Positions 12,301 to 22,576 of a stretch of 64,000 nt of DNA are shown in pieces. The stretch is from Tyto alba (taxonomy: Eukaryota > Chordata > Aves > Strigiformes > Tytonidae), in the NCBI RefSeq assembly GCF_018691265.1, contig NW_024881313.1, positions 3,402,501-3,466,500 on the forward strand, read 5' to 3'. How positions within the stretch are numbered: position 1 is the stretch's first letter; each line of letters begins with the position of its first letter. Below the pieces are notes generated by a model, which was given only the letters and a program-made list of their open reading frames with translations, searched no databases and had not been told where the DNA came from. The translations under genes were made by a program, and so were the position numbers.

Positions 12301-15300
12301 CATGTTGTCAGAAAGCTGTTACAGTGCAGGAAAGGGCCATATTCACAACACTGTCCATTAAACTGGGTCATTGAACTCAATCTTTTGCATGAGTGCTGCA
12401 AGTCTTGCCAGCTGCTCTCTCATCCCTGCCTGTGTTGCATTATAAAAAAGACCCGTTGTTTTTAACACGTGATGATGAAAGAAGCAAGTGTATAAAAAAA
12501 GGTGCATATCACATCAGGCCGCATGGTTTTGCAAAAAAAAAAAAAAAAAACAATCATGTACTTCATGGCATGGAGAATTCAGAGGAAAAGGTATAAAGGC
12601 TCACAATATTCTGTGTGGGTCTTATCACCCTCCTGCATCGGGCACTGCCAGAGGAGGGGGGAGGTTAGGAAACAAAGTGCTGTTCTTCTGTCACTGGCTA
12701 AGATTCATTCCGGTTTTTAAATCTTTTGCAATTTCAAAGGCCAGTATTTGTAACAGAGAGTTTCAGAGAGCACAGATCTGCTATTGATTTCAAGAGAAAT
12801 TAGAGCTCTGGGTCTGGGACTTGAGCTCCTGAACACAATTACAGATTCAGTTCTTTGCCGGCTTTCTATTTCTTTGCTTTCTTTCAAGCTGAAGGGATTT
12901 TTATTCAGTGCTCCTTTAATGAAATTGGCCTTTGTTGAGGGCTATGGGAATATTCTGCTATGTAAAAATTTCAGGGTAATTTGTTTTAAAAAGAGCCAAT
13001 TCTGTTTATGCTGGTGGGAATCAGGCTCAGCCCTAAATCCATTTTGCTCAGAAGCACTCAATTTGCTTTTTCTTAATTCAAAAATGATTTGAATCTTGTT
13101 AAAATTAATTTGATTAAGCTGCTGAAGGAAGAGATTATTTCCTAATGCCCCTTACAGCCAATTTCAGTGACTGAGACATTAAAAAAAAAAAATGGTAAGA
13201 GAGGAGCTCGTCCTAATTTTTCCATTTTGAGCTAATTTTTTTCTGTTTAATTGAAGACTTGTATTTACACTAAAGTATGTATATACCAACAAACACGCAT
13301 TTCAATGCCAATTAAATCTAAACAAATTACAAAGTAGTAAATGATAAGTGAAGGTTGCACTGAGCAATGCATTATTTGTTTCGTAGCTGTGACCGTACCT
13401 AAAAATTATAGGCAAACCCACAGAAAGCATTTATGCCCATATGGATTTTGCAATTGTTCCAGCATCTAACAATTTGAGCATCTGACAGTTTTTCTCAGCA
13501 ATGATTGTGCACGAGTATTTGCATGATTATTACCCGTGGATGTGCATTTTGAAATAGGGACCATTGGAGCCACAGCTAGGTGCTCAGGGAAGACCTGAAA
13601 GGAAAGTTTCCTTTGGAAACTCGTGTCTCTTCTTACCAGTCACAAAGGAGCCTCTTATGGTCTGGCAGCCCATAGGTGTAAGTTCTCACACCATTCTGCT
13701 TCTGAAAACAACCAAACCTTTTTTTTCTGTGTAATTATCTATCTATTTGCAGATTTATATGTCAGTTGACAAAACTAGATTCCATGACAATCCAAAATAT
13801 TTATTGAGAGGGTTACCAATCACCTTTTCTTCTGTGTCCCAGATTTTTGTGGTGAATAATCAAGAAGAGTTGGATCGGTTAAACACTGAAAATGCCTTAG
13901 CTTTTAGAAGAGATCAGAGATCTTTGTATTTCAAGGATACCTTTGGATGGCTCCCTATCCAGGTGAAAATATGACTGTGGTCTCAGAAAACTCGTGAGTG
14001 TATGTTTAATTTTTAAAAAACAGAACATACTTCTGTACTTAAGGTGTCATACAGAATCAATGAAGCAAATGGAGAAAAAGCTCGTTTTTGAGCACAGCCA
14101 CAACTACAGAATTCTGTGATTTTTGTTCACAGAAGTCTTAATTTCTGAGGCACTAACTAATCAGTGTTGCAGGTTTTGCTAACCTCCCTGCGAACCAGGC
14201 TCCACGGGTGAAGAAACTGGGGCTGAGTTTGGGGAATTACGGTAGTAAAGAACATTTTTTACTTAATACAAAATAAGGCAAAACTCACCAGGGTACAAAG
14301 TTGCGGGAAACCATAAACCCTGCAAACCAAACCCATGTGTTTCCTCATTGCTTCAAGGAGCTAAGCTAAGTCCTGCCGAGATCAGCAGCAGGACCCTCCT
14401 TTTGTCCACTGGACTTTGAATCAGATTCTGTACAAACCCCGTGAACCACCGAGCAGCGGGATATGAAAACCCAGTCGTGGGCTCTGCCTCCCGCCGCTTG
14501 CTGCGAGCTGTTGGCTAGCCAGGCTGCTCGCGGTCCGGTTCGGTAAGCGCTGTGTGTTTGTTTGGCCAGCTCACCCCCTTCCATCCCGGGGATTACCGCG
14601 CTGAGGATGGCAGCACGTGCGGCGATGGGATCGTACAGGACGGGGAAGAGTGCGACGATGGCAATGCCGTTGTGACTGATGACTGCATAAGTAAGTTACA
14701 GCGCGTCAAGAGCACTCTCTTTCTACCAGGGAAGGTGCATTAATTGTTTCCGCGGGCTGCGCTGTTGTGTAAATCACACAAATATTTCGCTCAGGGGAGC
14801 TTGCGTGGTTTGTGGATCAAGTGCAGGCTTGGGGAGAGGCAGGCACAATGGCCACTGGGGCGAAATCTGAAGGTCTTTGTGCCTGTGGGTGCCACACACC
14901 AGCACAAGGCAGAGGTGATGCCAAGTTCTTCTCACGCACCCTCATCAAGGACCGTGTACCCCTCTGAGCGGGGATGTCCGCAGTCAGAGCCAAACCACCA
15001 CCTTTCAGGGGCCTCATCCAGCAGCTGATTTATACACGCGCCTTCCCTGGGGGCTGCCCGATTTCTGGCCAAAAGGTGTAGCATACCTTTGCAGTGCACC
15101 ACAAGACCCCTTAGGATAAGACACTGAAGCTGGCTGTTTCTGATAGTAAGCTAGATGCTGGGTCCAGTAAAACCACTTTGGATTTTGTTATTCACTTGTG
15201 TGGGGAAGGTGTCAACCCACTACCTTCACTACTAGGTTTATACAACATTTGATCCCTGTCTAGCCAAGCTTCTTCTGCCTTTCAGTTACTTTTACTGATT

Positions 15301-18300
15301 GGTTCCTTCCCCAGAGTGCACACCACCTACAGCTGACGCACAGCAGGTTTGGTGCTCTGCTGGTTCTAGCAAAAGGGATGCTTCACATTTCAAAGCAGGT
15401 ATCAGCCAACACTGGAAGATATATTTTTTCTTTTTCATTTCTATACCACTCCATTTTTCAGCCTGACTTTGAAAATGAGGTGTATGCAGCCAAGCTCTGT
15501 GTGAGTTTGTCCATCCACCTGCCCATCACCACCCTTCCCTTTATAACTGAAGAATCCCAGCCAACTTCTCAGTGACAACAAGAAAGAGATTTCAAAGGCA
15601 ATTCAGATGTAACATGTATAGGGAGACATATAAATAAATGCCCCTCTAAGCTTGCCTGACTGCAGAGTAACCCAGTGAGAGAGCATGAGCTCTCCAGGCT
15701 CCAAGCACGAGAAATGATTCAGTTAGAATTTGCAATCAACCGTGGGGAACAAGCATGCAGGAAAACAATGTTCATTAGTTCTGGTGCCTGCAAAACTGTA
15801 CATTGTGTGTCTGGAGGCACATTGTGTTACCTTCTGCTATACCTTGTGCAAAGCTTCAGGTCGATCGGGGCCTTGCAGTACATGGACTTCTGACACTGAT
15901 GTGACCCAAAGAGTTATCACCGAGTTACTTGAAAATGAGCACATTGTCATCATTCTGGTCCTGTGACTGAACCAAAAGTAAAAGGTTAACCGAATGTTAA
16001 GTGGATTTAGTTGTAAAATAGTCTTGTTTGTCTGAGAAGCACCGATTTCTAACAAACAGATCCTTGGTGCAGTTAATTAAAAATTTCTATTTGTAAATAA
16101 CTCATTTTAACCCTTATAAACTCCCTGTTCTTGGATGTCCTTTCAATCCGTTGTCTAATAGTGTCTCCAAAAAGATGTCAAGGGGATTTTAGCTAAATGA
16201 ATTCGTTCAAGTTATAAAGTCATACTCAAAAATTTGAAGACATCAAAAGCAAAGGCTAGTTGCTAAAATAGCAAACAAACCCACAAATTACTGCAGCCTA
16301 CGTGCCAGTTCACTATGAAAAAAATGTTACAAGTCCCACTCACTCTCAAGCCAGTAGGAGTCAGAAGTGGGAAAAACACCATTTTGGCAATCATTACATA
16401 CTTTTTTTTTTTTTGATAGACAGGCAATACATCTGCATAATTCTGTTCATATGTGGGAATTCACTGTAAAAATACATGGATACTGTACAATATTAAGTAA
16501 AGGTCTAGGTGGGGACTTTCAAACCACTTCATGACCTCAGAGTGTTTTTTTCAGATTGTGACCAACCCAAATCACTTATGTTAACTGTATCTTATGCTTC
16601 ATTTGATTTGAGAGTAATTATCTATGGTAATAATAATTATTAGAATAAATGCTGTTGTAATTAGTGTTTCTGCAGTAATTATTTTAGTCATTATCCATCC
16701 TTTCCCTTGGTCATTTAAATTAGGATCAAAAAGGCATATTCTTTGAAGTGAAGAATATTGCTCCTCCTAAGACCGTCCTTACAGGGTGCCCTCCCCAAAA
16801 TGCCTTGTTTTATACTTCACCTTTAAAAATCTACTTTCACTTACCTCATCTGACTCTTTTACATATGAAGTGCCTTGAAGGTATTTTTGTATTTGTTCAC
16901 CAGGATGCCGCCGTGCTTACTGCGGAGATGGCTACAGACACGAGGGGGTTGAAGACTGTGATGGGAAGGATTTTGGATATTTGACATGTAAAACATATCT
17001 CCCTGGGTATGTATGAGCTGTCTTCACTTTGCTTTGTTGTTTTGTTTCGGTTGGTTGGTTTTTTGTTTTTCTTTTTTTTCTCTTTGCCATCTTTAAAACA
17101 GAAGAGTATTACCCACTTAAACCTTGTTCCACTGGGACCACTGCAGGTCGCGGGGGAGAAAGAGTTTATCAGATTATTTCTGCCTATCGTTGACTTTGAA
17201 GGCTAAATCTCATCTCTCAGTAAAGCACATACCTCTTACTGTACAAAATGAATGAAGGCCACATACACATCTGCATGCCCGTTGTTTGCAAAGATTTCTT
17301 CCTTTGGTGACATTGTCATTGCATTAATGACACATACCAAGAGTAGAGAAGGAAATGATCACACTGAAGGAAAAAAAAAAAAAATCCAAACCACAGCCTC
17401 CAACCGACCTCCTGTTGCCCTTAGCAGTTAATGGGTACTCTAGAAGTATCTTTGTTTCTGAATCAACCCGTCATCTCTGAGCCTTTACCAAAGACCGGGA
17501 AATTCACTCAACAACAGATGCAAATCCAGGCATCATTTCAAACATCTGCTTATCGTTGACTTGCCTTCTCTGCCTTTGTTTAAGCAGCTTCCTCTGGTCA
17601 GCATTTTGCCTCCAACAGCAGTACCTCTATTTAACTGTCAGGTATTGTTGCTGGCTAACAGGAAACATTTAATTTGCAAATGAAATTACGTGCAGAGCCC
17701 TCATCATTCATGGAAGAATAATGTGCTAATTGACAAGAATAAGAAACCACAGGATGTCTTTGTAAATCAAGTGCTGTGCTAATGCTTCCACTGCAATTGT
17801 TGGAGCACCCCTGGTGTAAGAGATTACTAAAATCATGATCAGCAAACCTGACAACCTGTAACATTTTACAGAGATCTCATCTTCAGACATTGTGGACCTG
17901 TTTTCTACTGTGAAAACTATTCCCTTCTAAGAGTCTGAAGTTTGGCACCAAAAATAGCACCACAAAAGCTTGAGAAATTTTTATAAATTTCACTTTCCGT
18001 GTATAATCAAGTTGTGAAGTGCAACTGAAATCCTTTATTTGTGTGTGTGCGGTCTGCAAATTAGCTGCTAAACTAAAGAAAAAGCTGTGAATCCTGAGTA
18101 AAATGGGATAAGTATGTGAGCATGGCACTCCCATGGGAGTTTCATCCCAAAGCACCCTTTCCTCCCAGAGCTCTGCTCCAACTGATTTTCCCATTTTCTA
18201 CTCTTTCCAGCCCCCGAATCTTTCCTCATATTTCACACACCTTCACTTCAGATCTTATGTTGGTTTTCTGAGAATCTGGGTTATCCAAAGACACAGCTTT

Positions 18301-19072
18301 AAGGACCAGTTTAATGGCTGCTTAATCCACGGTTTGTGGATTATTTGATGGATGGGTTATTCACTTAAACATATGCTAGCTATAAAGACTCATTAAAATG
18401 CTTATTTTACTAACGTCTCTAGTCAGGTCTTCAGTAAGCAGAGACACTGAAGCTCAGTTTAAGTCAGTAGAAAGAAAAAAATCATTATTTTTCTTTATTT
18501 TGCAAGGACCCTTCCATTTACTTTTTTTAAAAACTATTATTTCAAAGGTGGGCATGTGTCACTACCACTATTTCAAGTACATGAAAAATAAGTTAAAAGA
18601 CTGGCACAGTCACGCCTGCTGGAGCTCTTGGAAATGACTGGAAAAACACTTAACTCAGAGCCTCAAATATTTCATTATACAGATCCCGTGCGTGAGCACC
18701 AAGGCCTCCTGCAACCACCCCCGTGTAATGCTCAAGTCCCACTGCCAATGGGGATTTAATTTTTTTTAATTGGCATTACTGGGAGCTAAGTCTTCACTCA
18801 TAGTTTCTCCTGGACTCTTATTTTGCTGACAAGGGGGAGCAAAGTGGAGCACTGGTAGAAATTACTTTCCTATTTGGGTTCCCATATGTTGCTGCACATG
18901 GCATTTTCTGATATGCTTCACTCCTACAGAGATTTACATCCAAAAATCATATAATGTGAACTATAGCATACTTTGAAACTGAGATATTCTCTCTTATTTT
19001 AGGTCTTACGGAAAATTGCGATGCACTTCTTACTGTTACATTGACTCTACACAGTGTCGATACTTCACATGA
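240..19072 (+). CDS. COLQ: COLQ, acetylcholinesterase collagenic tail peptide, 3' part (11 exons, 5' truncated by window)
   Basis: The joined exons are 240-302, 1333-1359, 2004-2048, 2751-2786, 3701-3781, 8300-8396, 11279-11418, 13843-13962, 14570-14690, 16904-17006 and 19003-19072. They total 903 nt, giving 300 residues and a TGA. The protein opens with Gly-X-Y triplets, then a CLC cysteine cluster after GPPGR, then a cysteine-rich C-terminal domain ending CRYFT, as in vertebrate ColQ. Known role: ColQ trimerises and links AChE or BChE tetramers through an N-terminal PRAD (not in this window). Its collagen stem binds perlecan and heparan sulfate, and its C-terminus binds MuSK at the neuromuscular junction. 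Every junction is GT-AG and in phase. The first five exons are multiples of 9 nt starting on a glycine codon, as in collagen genes. Signal peptide, PRAD and proximal collagen exons must lie before base 1. Identity rests on strong recall of human ColQ, which has about 455 residues. Confidence 0.96.
1333..1359 (+). CDS. COLQ: COLQ collagen micro-exon (window exon 2)
   Basis: A 27 bp exon codes for GFPGTRGEK, three collagen triplets. Acceptor CCCTTTAG and donor AAG|GTCAGT flank it. It is too short for ORF finders, but it is needed to keep the helix continuous and corresponds to GYPGSRGEK in human. Confidence 0.93.
2004..2048 (+). CDS. COLQ: COLQ collagen exon (window exon 3)
   Basis: A 45 bp exon codes for [15 protein letters not shown], five charged Gly-X-Y triplets. 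Acceptor TCTCTCTCCAG and donor CAG|GTAATT flank it. Phase 0 at both ends. Confidence 0.95.
2751..2786 (+). CDS. COLQ: COLQ collagen exon (window exon 4)
   Basis: A 36 bp exon codes for [12 protein letters not shown], four triplets. It is followed by a consensus GTAAGT donor and preceded by TTTACTTTATAG. The GMLGQK ending is shared with human ColQ. Confidence 0.95.
3701..3781 (+). CDS. COLQ: COLQ collagen exon with heparin-binding site (window exon 5)
   Basis: An 81 bp exon encodes nine triplets and ends GRPGKRGKQ. The basic KRGK cluster corresponds to the second of the two heparin-binding sites known in ColQ collagen domains, which tether the AChE tail to perlecan and heparan sulfate. The acceptor is CCACCAAG and the donor is CAA|GTAGGA. 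Confidence 0.95.
8300..8396 (+). CDS. COLQ: COLQ collagen exon (window exon 6)
   Basis: A 97 bp exon encodes [10 protein letters not shown] onward through PGPPGPSGS. It ends on the first base of a glycine codon (phase 1) at donor G|GTAAGC. Acceptor CTCTCTCCTAG. It holds the proline-rich, most stable end of the triple helix. Confidence 0.95.
8765..9835 (-). mobile_element. Solo LTR, avian ERVL-type endogenous retrovirus, in COLQ intron
   Basis: An old endogenous retroviral LTR, non-coding and antisense to COLQ. Read on the minus strand it begins TGTCCTGGGTTGAG and ends CTCAAACCACGACA. These are canonical TG...CA ends with an extended imperfect inverted repeat. The flanks are CTGGC at 8760-8764 and CTGGT at 9836-9840, a 5 bp target-site duplication with one mismatch, as expected for ERVL-type integration. 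A minus-strand AATAAA lies at 8954-8959 and a TATA-like TATTTAAG near 9671-9678. A degenerate 68 bp tandem repeat occupies 9221-9356. No gag, pol or env remains, so this is a recombined solo LTR of about 1,071 bp. The family assignment is from memory of avian LTR ends. Confidence 0.8.
9221..9356. repeat. Two-copy degenerate tandem repeat (68 bp period) inside the LTR
   Basis: ACTTTCTCCGAC recurs at 9221 and 9289. Each copy is followed by a related TCCCAC-GGCTGCAG block. The copies have diverged, and a partial third copy may follow. Such repeats are common in the U3 part of LTRs. Confidence 0.65.
10450..10496. repeat. Short tandem duplication, 28 bp period
   Basis: A 19-base word occurs identically at 10450-10468 and 10478-10496, separated by GTATTTCAT-like spacer. 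It looks like a recent local slippage duplication. Confidence 0.8.
11279..11418 (+). CDS. COLQ: COLQ exon joining helix end and CLC cluster (window exon 7)
   Basis: A 140 bp exon reads through the interrupted end of the helix ([12 protein letters not shown]). After GPPGR comes the CLC cysteine pair, the likely site of inter-chain disulfides that lock the trimer. Acceptor CTTCCTAG matches the upstream phase 1. The donor GCG|GTAAGC leaves phase 0. Confidence 0.95.
13843..13962 (+). CDS. COLQ: COLQ C-terminal domain exon (window exon 8)
   Basis: A 120 bp, 40-codon exon runs from [14 protein letters not shown] to FGWLPIQ. It is almost identical to human ColQ, the only cysteine-free stretch of the C-terminal domain. 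Acceptor TTCTGTGTCCCAG and donor CAG|GTGAAA. The frame stays open for 96 nt upstream, but that part is intron. Confidence 0.96.
14570..14690 (+). CDS. COLQ: COLQ cysteine-rich exon (window exon 9)
   Basis: A 121 bp exon carries the [16 protein letters not shown] motif, a cysteine repeat found in the ColQ C-terminus. It ends on base 1 of an Arg codon at donor ATAA|GTAAGT. The exon is distinctly CG-richer than its neighbours. Acceptor TTTGGCCAG. Confidence 0.95.
16904..17006 (+). CDS. COLQ: COLQ cysteine-rich exon (window exon 10)
   Basis: A 103 bp exon encodes [19 protein letters not shown] through KTYLPG, the second cysteine repeat. Acceptor TTTGTTCACCAG restores the phase from the previous exon. 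The donor CTGG|GTATGT leaves phase 2. Confidence 0.95.
19003..19072 (+). CDS. COLQ: COLQ terminal coding exon (window exon 11)
   Basis: The 70 bp coding part completes a glycine codon, then encodes 22 residues from SYGKLRC to QCRYFT before TGA at 19070. The CRYFT ending is the ColQ C-terminus. Acceptor CTCTTATTTTAG. Confidence 0.96.
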
Positions 19073-19525
19073 GGGAGTAGAGGTGGGTAGCATCCCACAT
19101 GCCGTGGGGTGCTAGGTGCTACACTATCACATATCCAAAAAGGACTGGGACAAAAAAAAAATATCCCCACCCACCTCTGTGTGAAAACAAAGAGACATCA
19201 TGCTGCTGATGGGCATTTTGAGATGTTTTTCTTTTTTTTTTTTTTTTTTAAATTAAGTCCGATTGGGAAAAAATAGGACCACTGCATCCTGTCTTAATAG
19301 CGAAATATCAAACAGTGTTTGCCAGTAAGACTTTCATGTGGCCGTGGATGGCAACTTGCTCTCCATCACAAATGCAACGTTAAGCTACTGCAAACTGAAT
19401 TTCACTAACCAGGAATATTGTGTAACAATTACCTCGACTTAGCACTGTTAAACCTACACGTAAGCTCTTCAGGGTTTTTGTCTTTAAACCTTCTCAGAAT
19501 AAACACGAAGCATATCTTGGATGCG
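19073..19525 (+). terminator. COLQ: COLQ 3' UTR with poly(A) signal
   Basis: No coding sequence follows the stop. AATAAA lies at 19498-19503 and is followed by a GT/T-rich stretch (GCGGTGTTT, then TTTGTCTTTTA), the usual arrangement around a cleavage site near 19520. A weaker ATTAAA at 20287-20292 could serve a longer form. The end point is inferred. Confidence 0.6.
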
Positions 19526-21169
19526 GTGTTTATAGAGACTTTGTCTTTTATTACAATGTGAACTTCACAACTGTTGTATACACGAGTGATGACTTCAGCA
19601 ACGTTAACCGTACGCCTTCATGGGTGAAAGCAGCAGAGGCCCTTCAGTAAGTGCTTTCAAGATCAGCAGATCAGCCAAAAAAAGCAGGTTAGCTTCACCT
19701 GCGGGCTAAGACGCTTGGCTGTGCGTGTCTGCACGACTGCACAGAAATGCAGGCAGTCACAGGAGGCCTGAAACTGCCGACCACAAAGGCCAAACTGGAC
19801 AAACAAACTGTGAAATAGCCAAGGAGCTCTCTACCAGGAGAAAATCAGACAAGGAAGGAAGACAAAGAAGGAACATTTTTCCGTATTTTTCACCTCTGTC
19901 GAGCTGGCTGGGCTCTGCGTGACCCTGAAGAGACCGGGACAGCGGCTGTTACCTGCCAGAAACCGCAGCGTGACGATGTTCCTACCCAGGCAGGTCTTTT
20001 CGTTTTCATCCCCTTGTCCACCTGACCATCATCGTTCAATTACCGGTTACACCCTGTCCTCTCTGCCCCTCGCTCCCGCTCTCTGTTTCCACTGTCATGT
20101 CTGGGGTACCCCCCCAGTGTACGGTCTCACTTTTTTATCATTGTAAATCAGCTCTTGGTGTAGGGTGCTTATGGATGCTCATTTATGCTGTGTAATGTAC
20201 GTGTATTTTTGTTTTTCAGAAAGTTTTTTTCAACTATATTAGCTCTGATAGGAGTCAGGGTAATTATATACTTATTTATTAACAAGCATTAAAGAGCAAA
20301 TTTCACCTGGGAAGCCTATTAAATGTTATGTGAAAAAAAAGTCTGTAACAGAAGAACATGAAACAAAGGCTGTGCAGGATTCAGGACTAAAAGCCTCAAA
20401 TCAAAGTGTTATCTTCATACAAGCCCCGCTTTTCTGCTTCACGGTAAATGCTGTACGTGACTGTTTGAAATACGTGAGTTATCTGTACCAGTGACAGCGC
20501 TGCAGCAACTGGTACTTCTGTAAAGGCTGGTAAAGGTGGATGTTGCATTATAATGATAACGTGTTAAAGCAATCCAGAAATCCAGACAACTTTTACCACC
20601 TGTATAGAAGACTTTAACCCTGCATGTCCAAAGCGATACTGGAAATCATCAATTAAAAAAAACCAAACCAACCAAACCAAAATTAGTGTGCTCTTTGTGG
20701 CTCTCACTTACCTGGGCTATTCATGTTGCTGTGAAGCCAAGCCACCAGCATTTGTAGCCCAGTTCAATAGTTCCAAATTTTTCATCTTGTTGCTTTTTTT
20801 TTTTTTTTTTTTCCTTTTTAAAACAGAGGTCTTAAGAAAAGGTCAAGAAACCACTGGGGCAAGGAGCTTGCCACAGGCGCTGGAAATCTGGGCACTAGCA
20901 CAGCTGCCTTCTAATTTCCCGTGCTTGTGCAGGCGGCGGGTTCCCGCAGTGTCCCACCGCGCCGCCGGCAGCACGTCCTGCTGCCCACCCCTCCCGCTGA
21001 GCCACCGGCAGCATCTGCCAGCTCCTACCATCCCCGGGCTTGGAGACGCCTCCTCTGAACCCCTCACCTGCTCCAAGGAGCTCACCTCTGCTCCCCAAAA
21101 GGCCTGGGGTCTTTGAGAAATTTGGTAATGCCAGTGGCCTTTCGCCTTCAGCTTTAAGTCACATCGTTT
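19526..21169. other. Intergenic, proximal to COLQ 3' end
   Basis: I see no gene. The segment contains a T19 run at 20794-20812 and a GC-rich patch at about 20930-21080. The long + frame across that patch reads through the T-run and lacks a convincing start. Confidence 0.5.
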
Positions 21170-21400
21170 TTAAAAGCCCCTACCTCCAAAGGATGTTGAA
21201 GTCGCAAAGCTAAGCGCACAGGGTAGGAAATGTAAAGAGAAGATGTGATCACACAGGTAAAGTTGTACCGTGTTGCACGTGTTCAGGAAGGGGTGTCTCA
21301 GTCTGGCCAGAAAACACTTGCAAAGCATGTATTTTAACTGGGCTTTATTAACACAGCACAAACAATTTAGAATCTTAACAGAAAGAAAGCTATGCGAGAT
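21170..21400 (-). CDS. Possible downstream exon of an unrecognised minus-strand gene
   Basis: A very strong acceptor (long T/C tract, then TTCTTAG) at 21401-21402 opens a minus-strand frame of 76 codons ending in TAA at 21170-21172. Phase 0 at its start fits the phase-0 donor of the exon at 21568-21761. The deduced peptide is cysteine-rich and not obviously natural, and an AATAAA lies within it. It could equally be the 3' UTR of that transcript, or chance. Confidence 0.25.
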   Translation of the reverse strand: MSHSFLSVKILNCLCCVNKAQLKYMLCKCFLARLRHPFLNTCNTVQLYLCDHIFSLHFLPCALSFATSTSFGGRGF

Positions 21401-21567
21401 CTAAGAAAAAAAGAAAAAAAAAAAAGACATGAAACATGAAACACGTTTCTTTTTACTACCTTATTCCCCTCAGGTGAGAAAGCGTGAGAAAGACATTTGG
21501 GAAACTGTTAAGTATTTATGATTTAAAAGGCTGCAAAAGAAATCCTTCCTCTTTATTTCTGACATAC

Positions 21568-21761
21568 CTGCTTTGTTATTAATTGGGAATTGTTCAGTTG
21601 GATGGTGCCTGGTCTGCTGTGGATTATCTTCCTTCCTTCTCTGAGTTTCTTAACACACTGTGCCAAGACTGGTTCAAAAGTTAATTGGGTTATTTCAGTT
21701 CCTTGGCCTTTTATAGCAGCAAATGCTTGCAGGAGAGTTTTCTCATGATTAGTATACAACT
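21568..21761 (-). CDS. Unrecognised internal coding exon, minus strand
   Basis: I do not recognise the protein. On the minus strand the acceptor TTTTTCTACTTGTCTAG is followed by 194 nt with one open frame (2 nt plus exactly 64 codons), and then donor AAGCAG|GTATGT. The peptide starts LYTNHEKTLLQAFAAIKGQG and ends NNSQLITKQ. It has mixed polar and hydrophobic composition and ordinary codon use, and looks like a folded helical segment. If unspliced, the frame stops four codons after the donor. The incoming phase (one base carried over) matches the candidate exon at 22219-22366, which would create a Glu codon at the junction. The gene lies between COLQ and PLEKHA8, on the same strand as PLEKHA8. 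It may be a lineage-restricted gene, a gene lost from my memory, or a decayed exon. Confidence 0.5.
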
Positions 21762-21989
21762 CTAGACAAGTAGAAAAACAGTACGATCTTACACCATGCA
21801 CTGTATTAAATGTATACTGAAGAGCCAGCTTGCACTTAATATATATTTAAGGATATGTAGTTACCTACTGCGTGTATTATCAGCTCATGTCAATAAATCA
21901 TGCTACCTTAGTTCTGCTGTATCCTCCCACCTATTTCATTCTGGGTTTTTACTGCACAGTTTTTAAATGTAATTACTTAGTTTAAGATG

Positions 21990-22150
21990 CTGGGGAGGGA
22001 ACAAACCCCCACTGCCTCCTCTTCAACCCTCCCCTCCAACGCCCCGGGCCCGGCTCTGTGCGGGCGCACCGGGGTGCGCAGCCCCGCACCCGCTCCTGCC
22101 CCTGCCTCTGCCCCAAACCGACCCGTGCGACGTGCCCTGCTTGCAGTGAC
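21990..22150. other. Small GC/CpG-rich patch
   Basis: A short run of C-rich, CpG-containing sequence lies within the first intron of the hypothetical minus-strand gene. It includes CCCCGGGCCCGG and GCGGGCGCACC. No function can be assigned. Confidence 0.4.
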
Positions 22151-22218
22151 TTCTGCTCGTAATCGGTGTCACACGGACCACTTTTAGGAAGGCTTTGGGC
22201 GGCGGTTTGGGGGCTCAC

Positions 22219-22366
22219 CTCCTCCTGCTACCCCGTAAGGTATGGGCTGGTTTGTAACTCCTGCCAGCGGCTGAGCTGATGGCTGCAAACCAGAAAGCAA
22301 CGGTGCCGGGTGCGGAGGGACAGTGGGAACAGTGATGTTGACACCTAGGTTTCCACCACCCAGACT
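22219..22366 (-). CDS. Candidate upstream exon of the unrecognised minus-strand gene
   Basis: Between acceptor CCTCTTCCCAG and donor GGAGGAG|GTGAGC lies a 148 nt frame of 49 codons plus one base. It encodes a proline-rich segment that includes NITVPTVPPHPAPLLSG and ends NQPIPYGVAGG. Its phase-1 end fits the exon at 21568-21761. A second minus-strand frame over part of the same region is also open, so the evidence is weaker than for the downstream exon. Confidence 0.35.
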
Positions 22367-22576
22367 CTGGGAAGAGGCTCCTGCCTTGCAGTAGCAGCCC
22401 ACCAGCCTGTCCTGCCGAGGCTCTTGTGTTTCAAGGGGGCATCCCAGAGAAGAGCAGTGATGCGTGCCCCCAGGGGAAATGGAAGTGCATTGACAGCCAG
22501 AGAATGAGTGAGTCTTTGGGGCGGGATATATTCTGCCCATCCTTTCTGAAAGTTCAGCTTCTGTGACACTCACCAC

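Larger units (their letters stand above)
11419..19002 (+). other. COLQ: COLQ introns between window exons 7 and 11
   Basis: Four introns of about 2.4, 0.6, 2.2 and 2.0 kb, A+T-rich. An octamer-like ATTTGCAT lies at 13517-13524. A stretch around 17660-17870 contains ATTTGCAAAT and clustered TAAT cores. Homopolymer runs occur near 12533-12550 (A) and 16401-16414 (T). No other gene is recognised. Confidence 0.6.

Noticed and set aside
13747..13842. In-frame extension upstream of the COLQ exon at 13843
   Set aside because: A strong TTCTGTGTCCCAG acceptor and the human protein both place the exon start at 13843. The extension is intron.
20688..21116. 142-codon + strand frame after COLQ
   Set aside because: It reads through a T19 tract as poly-Phe and has no plausible start context or family similarity.
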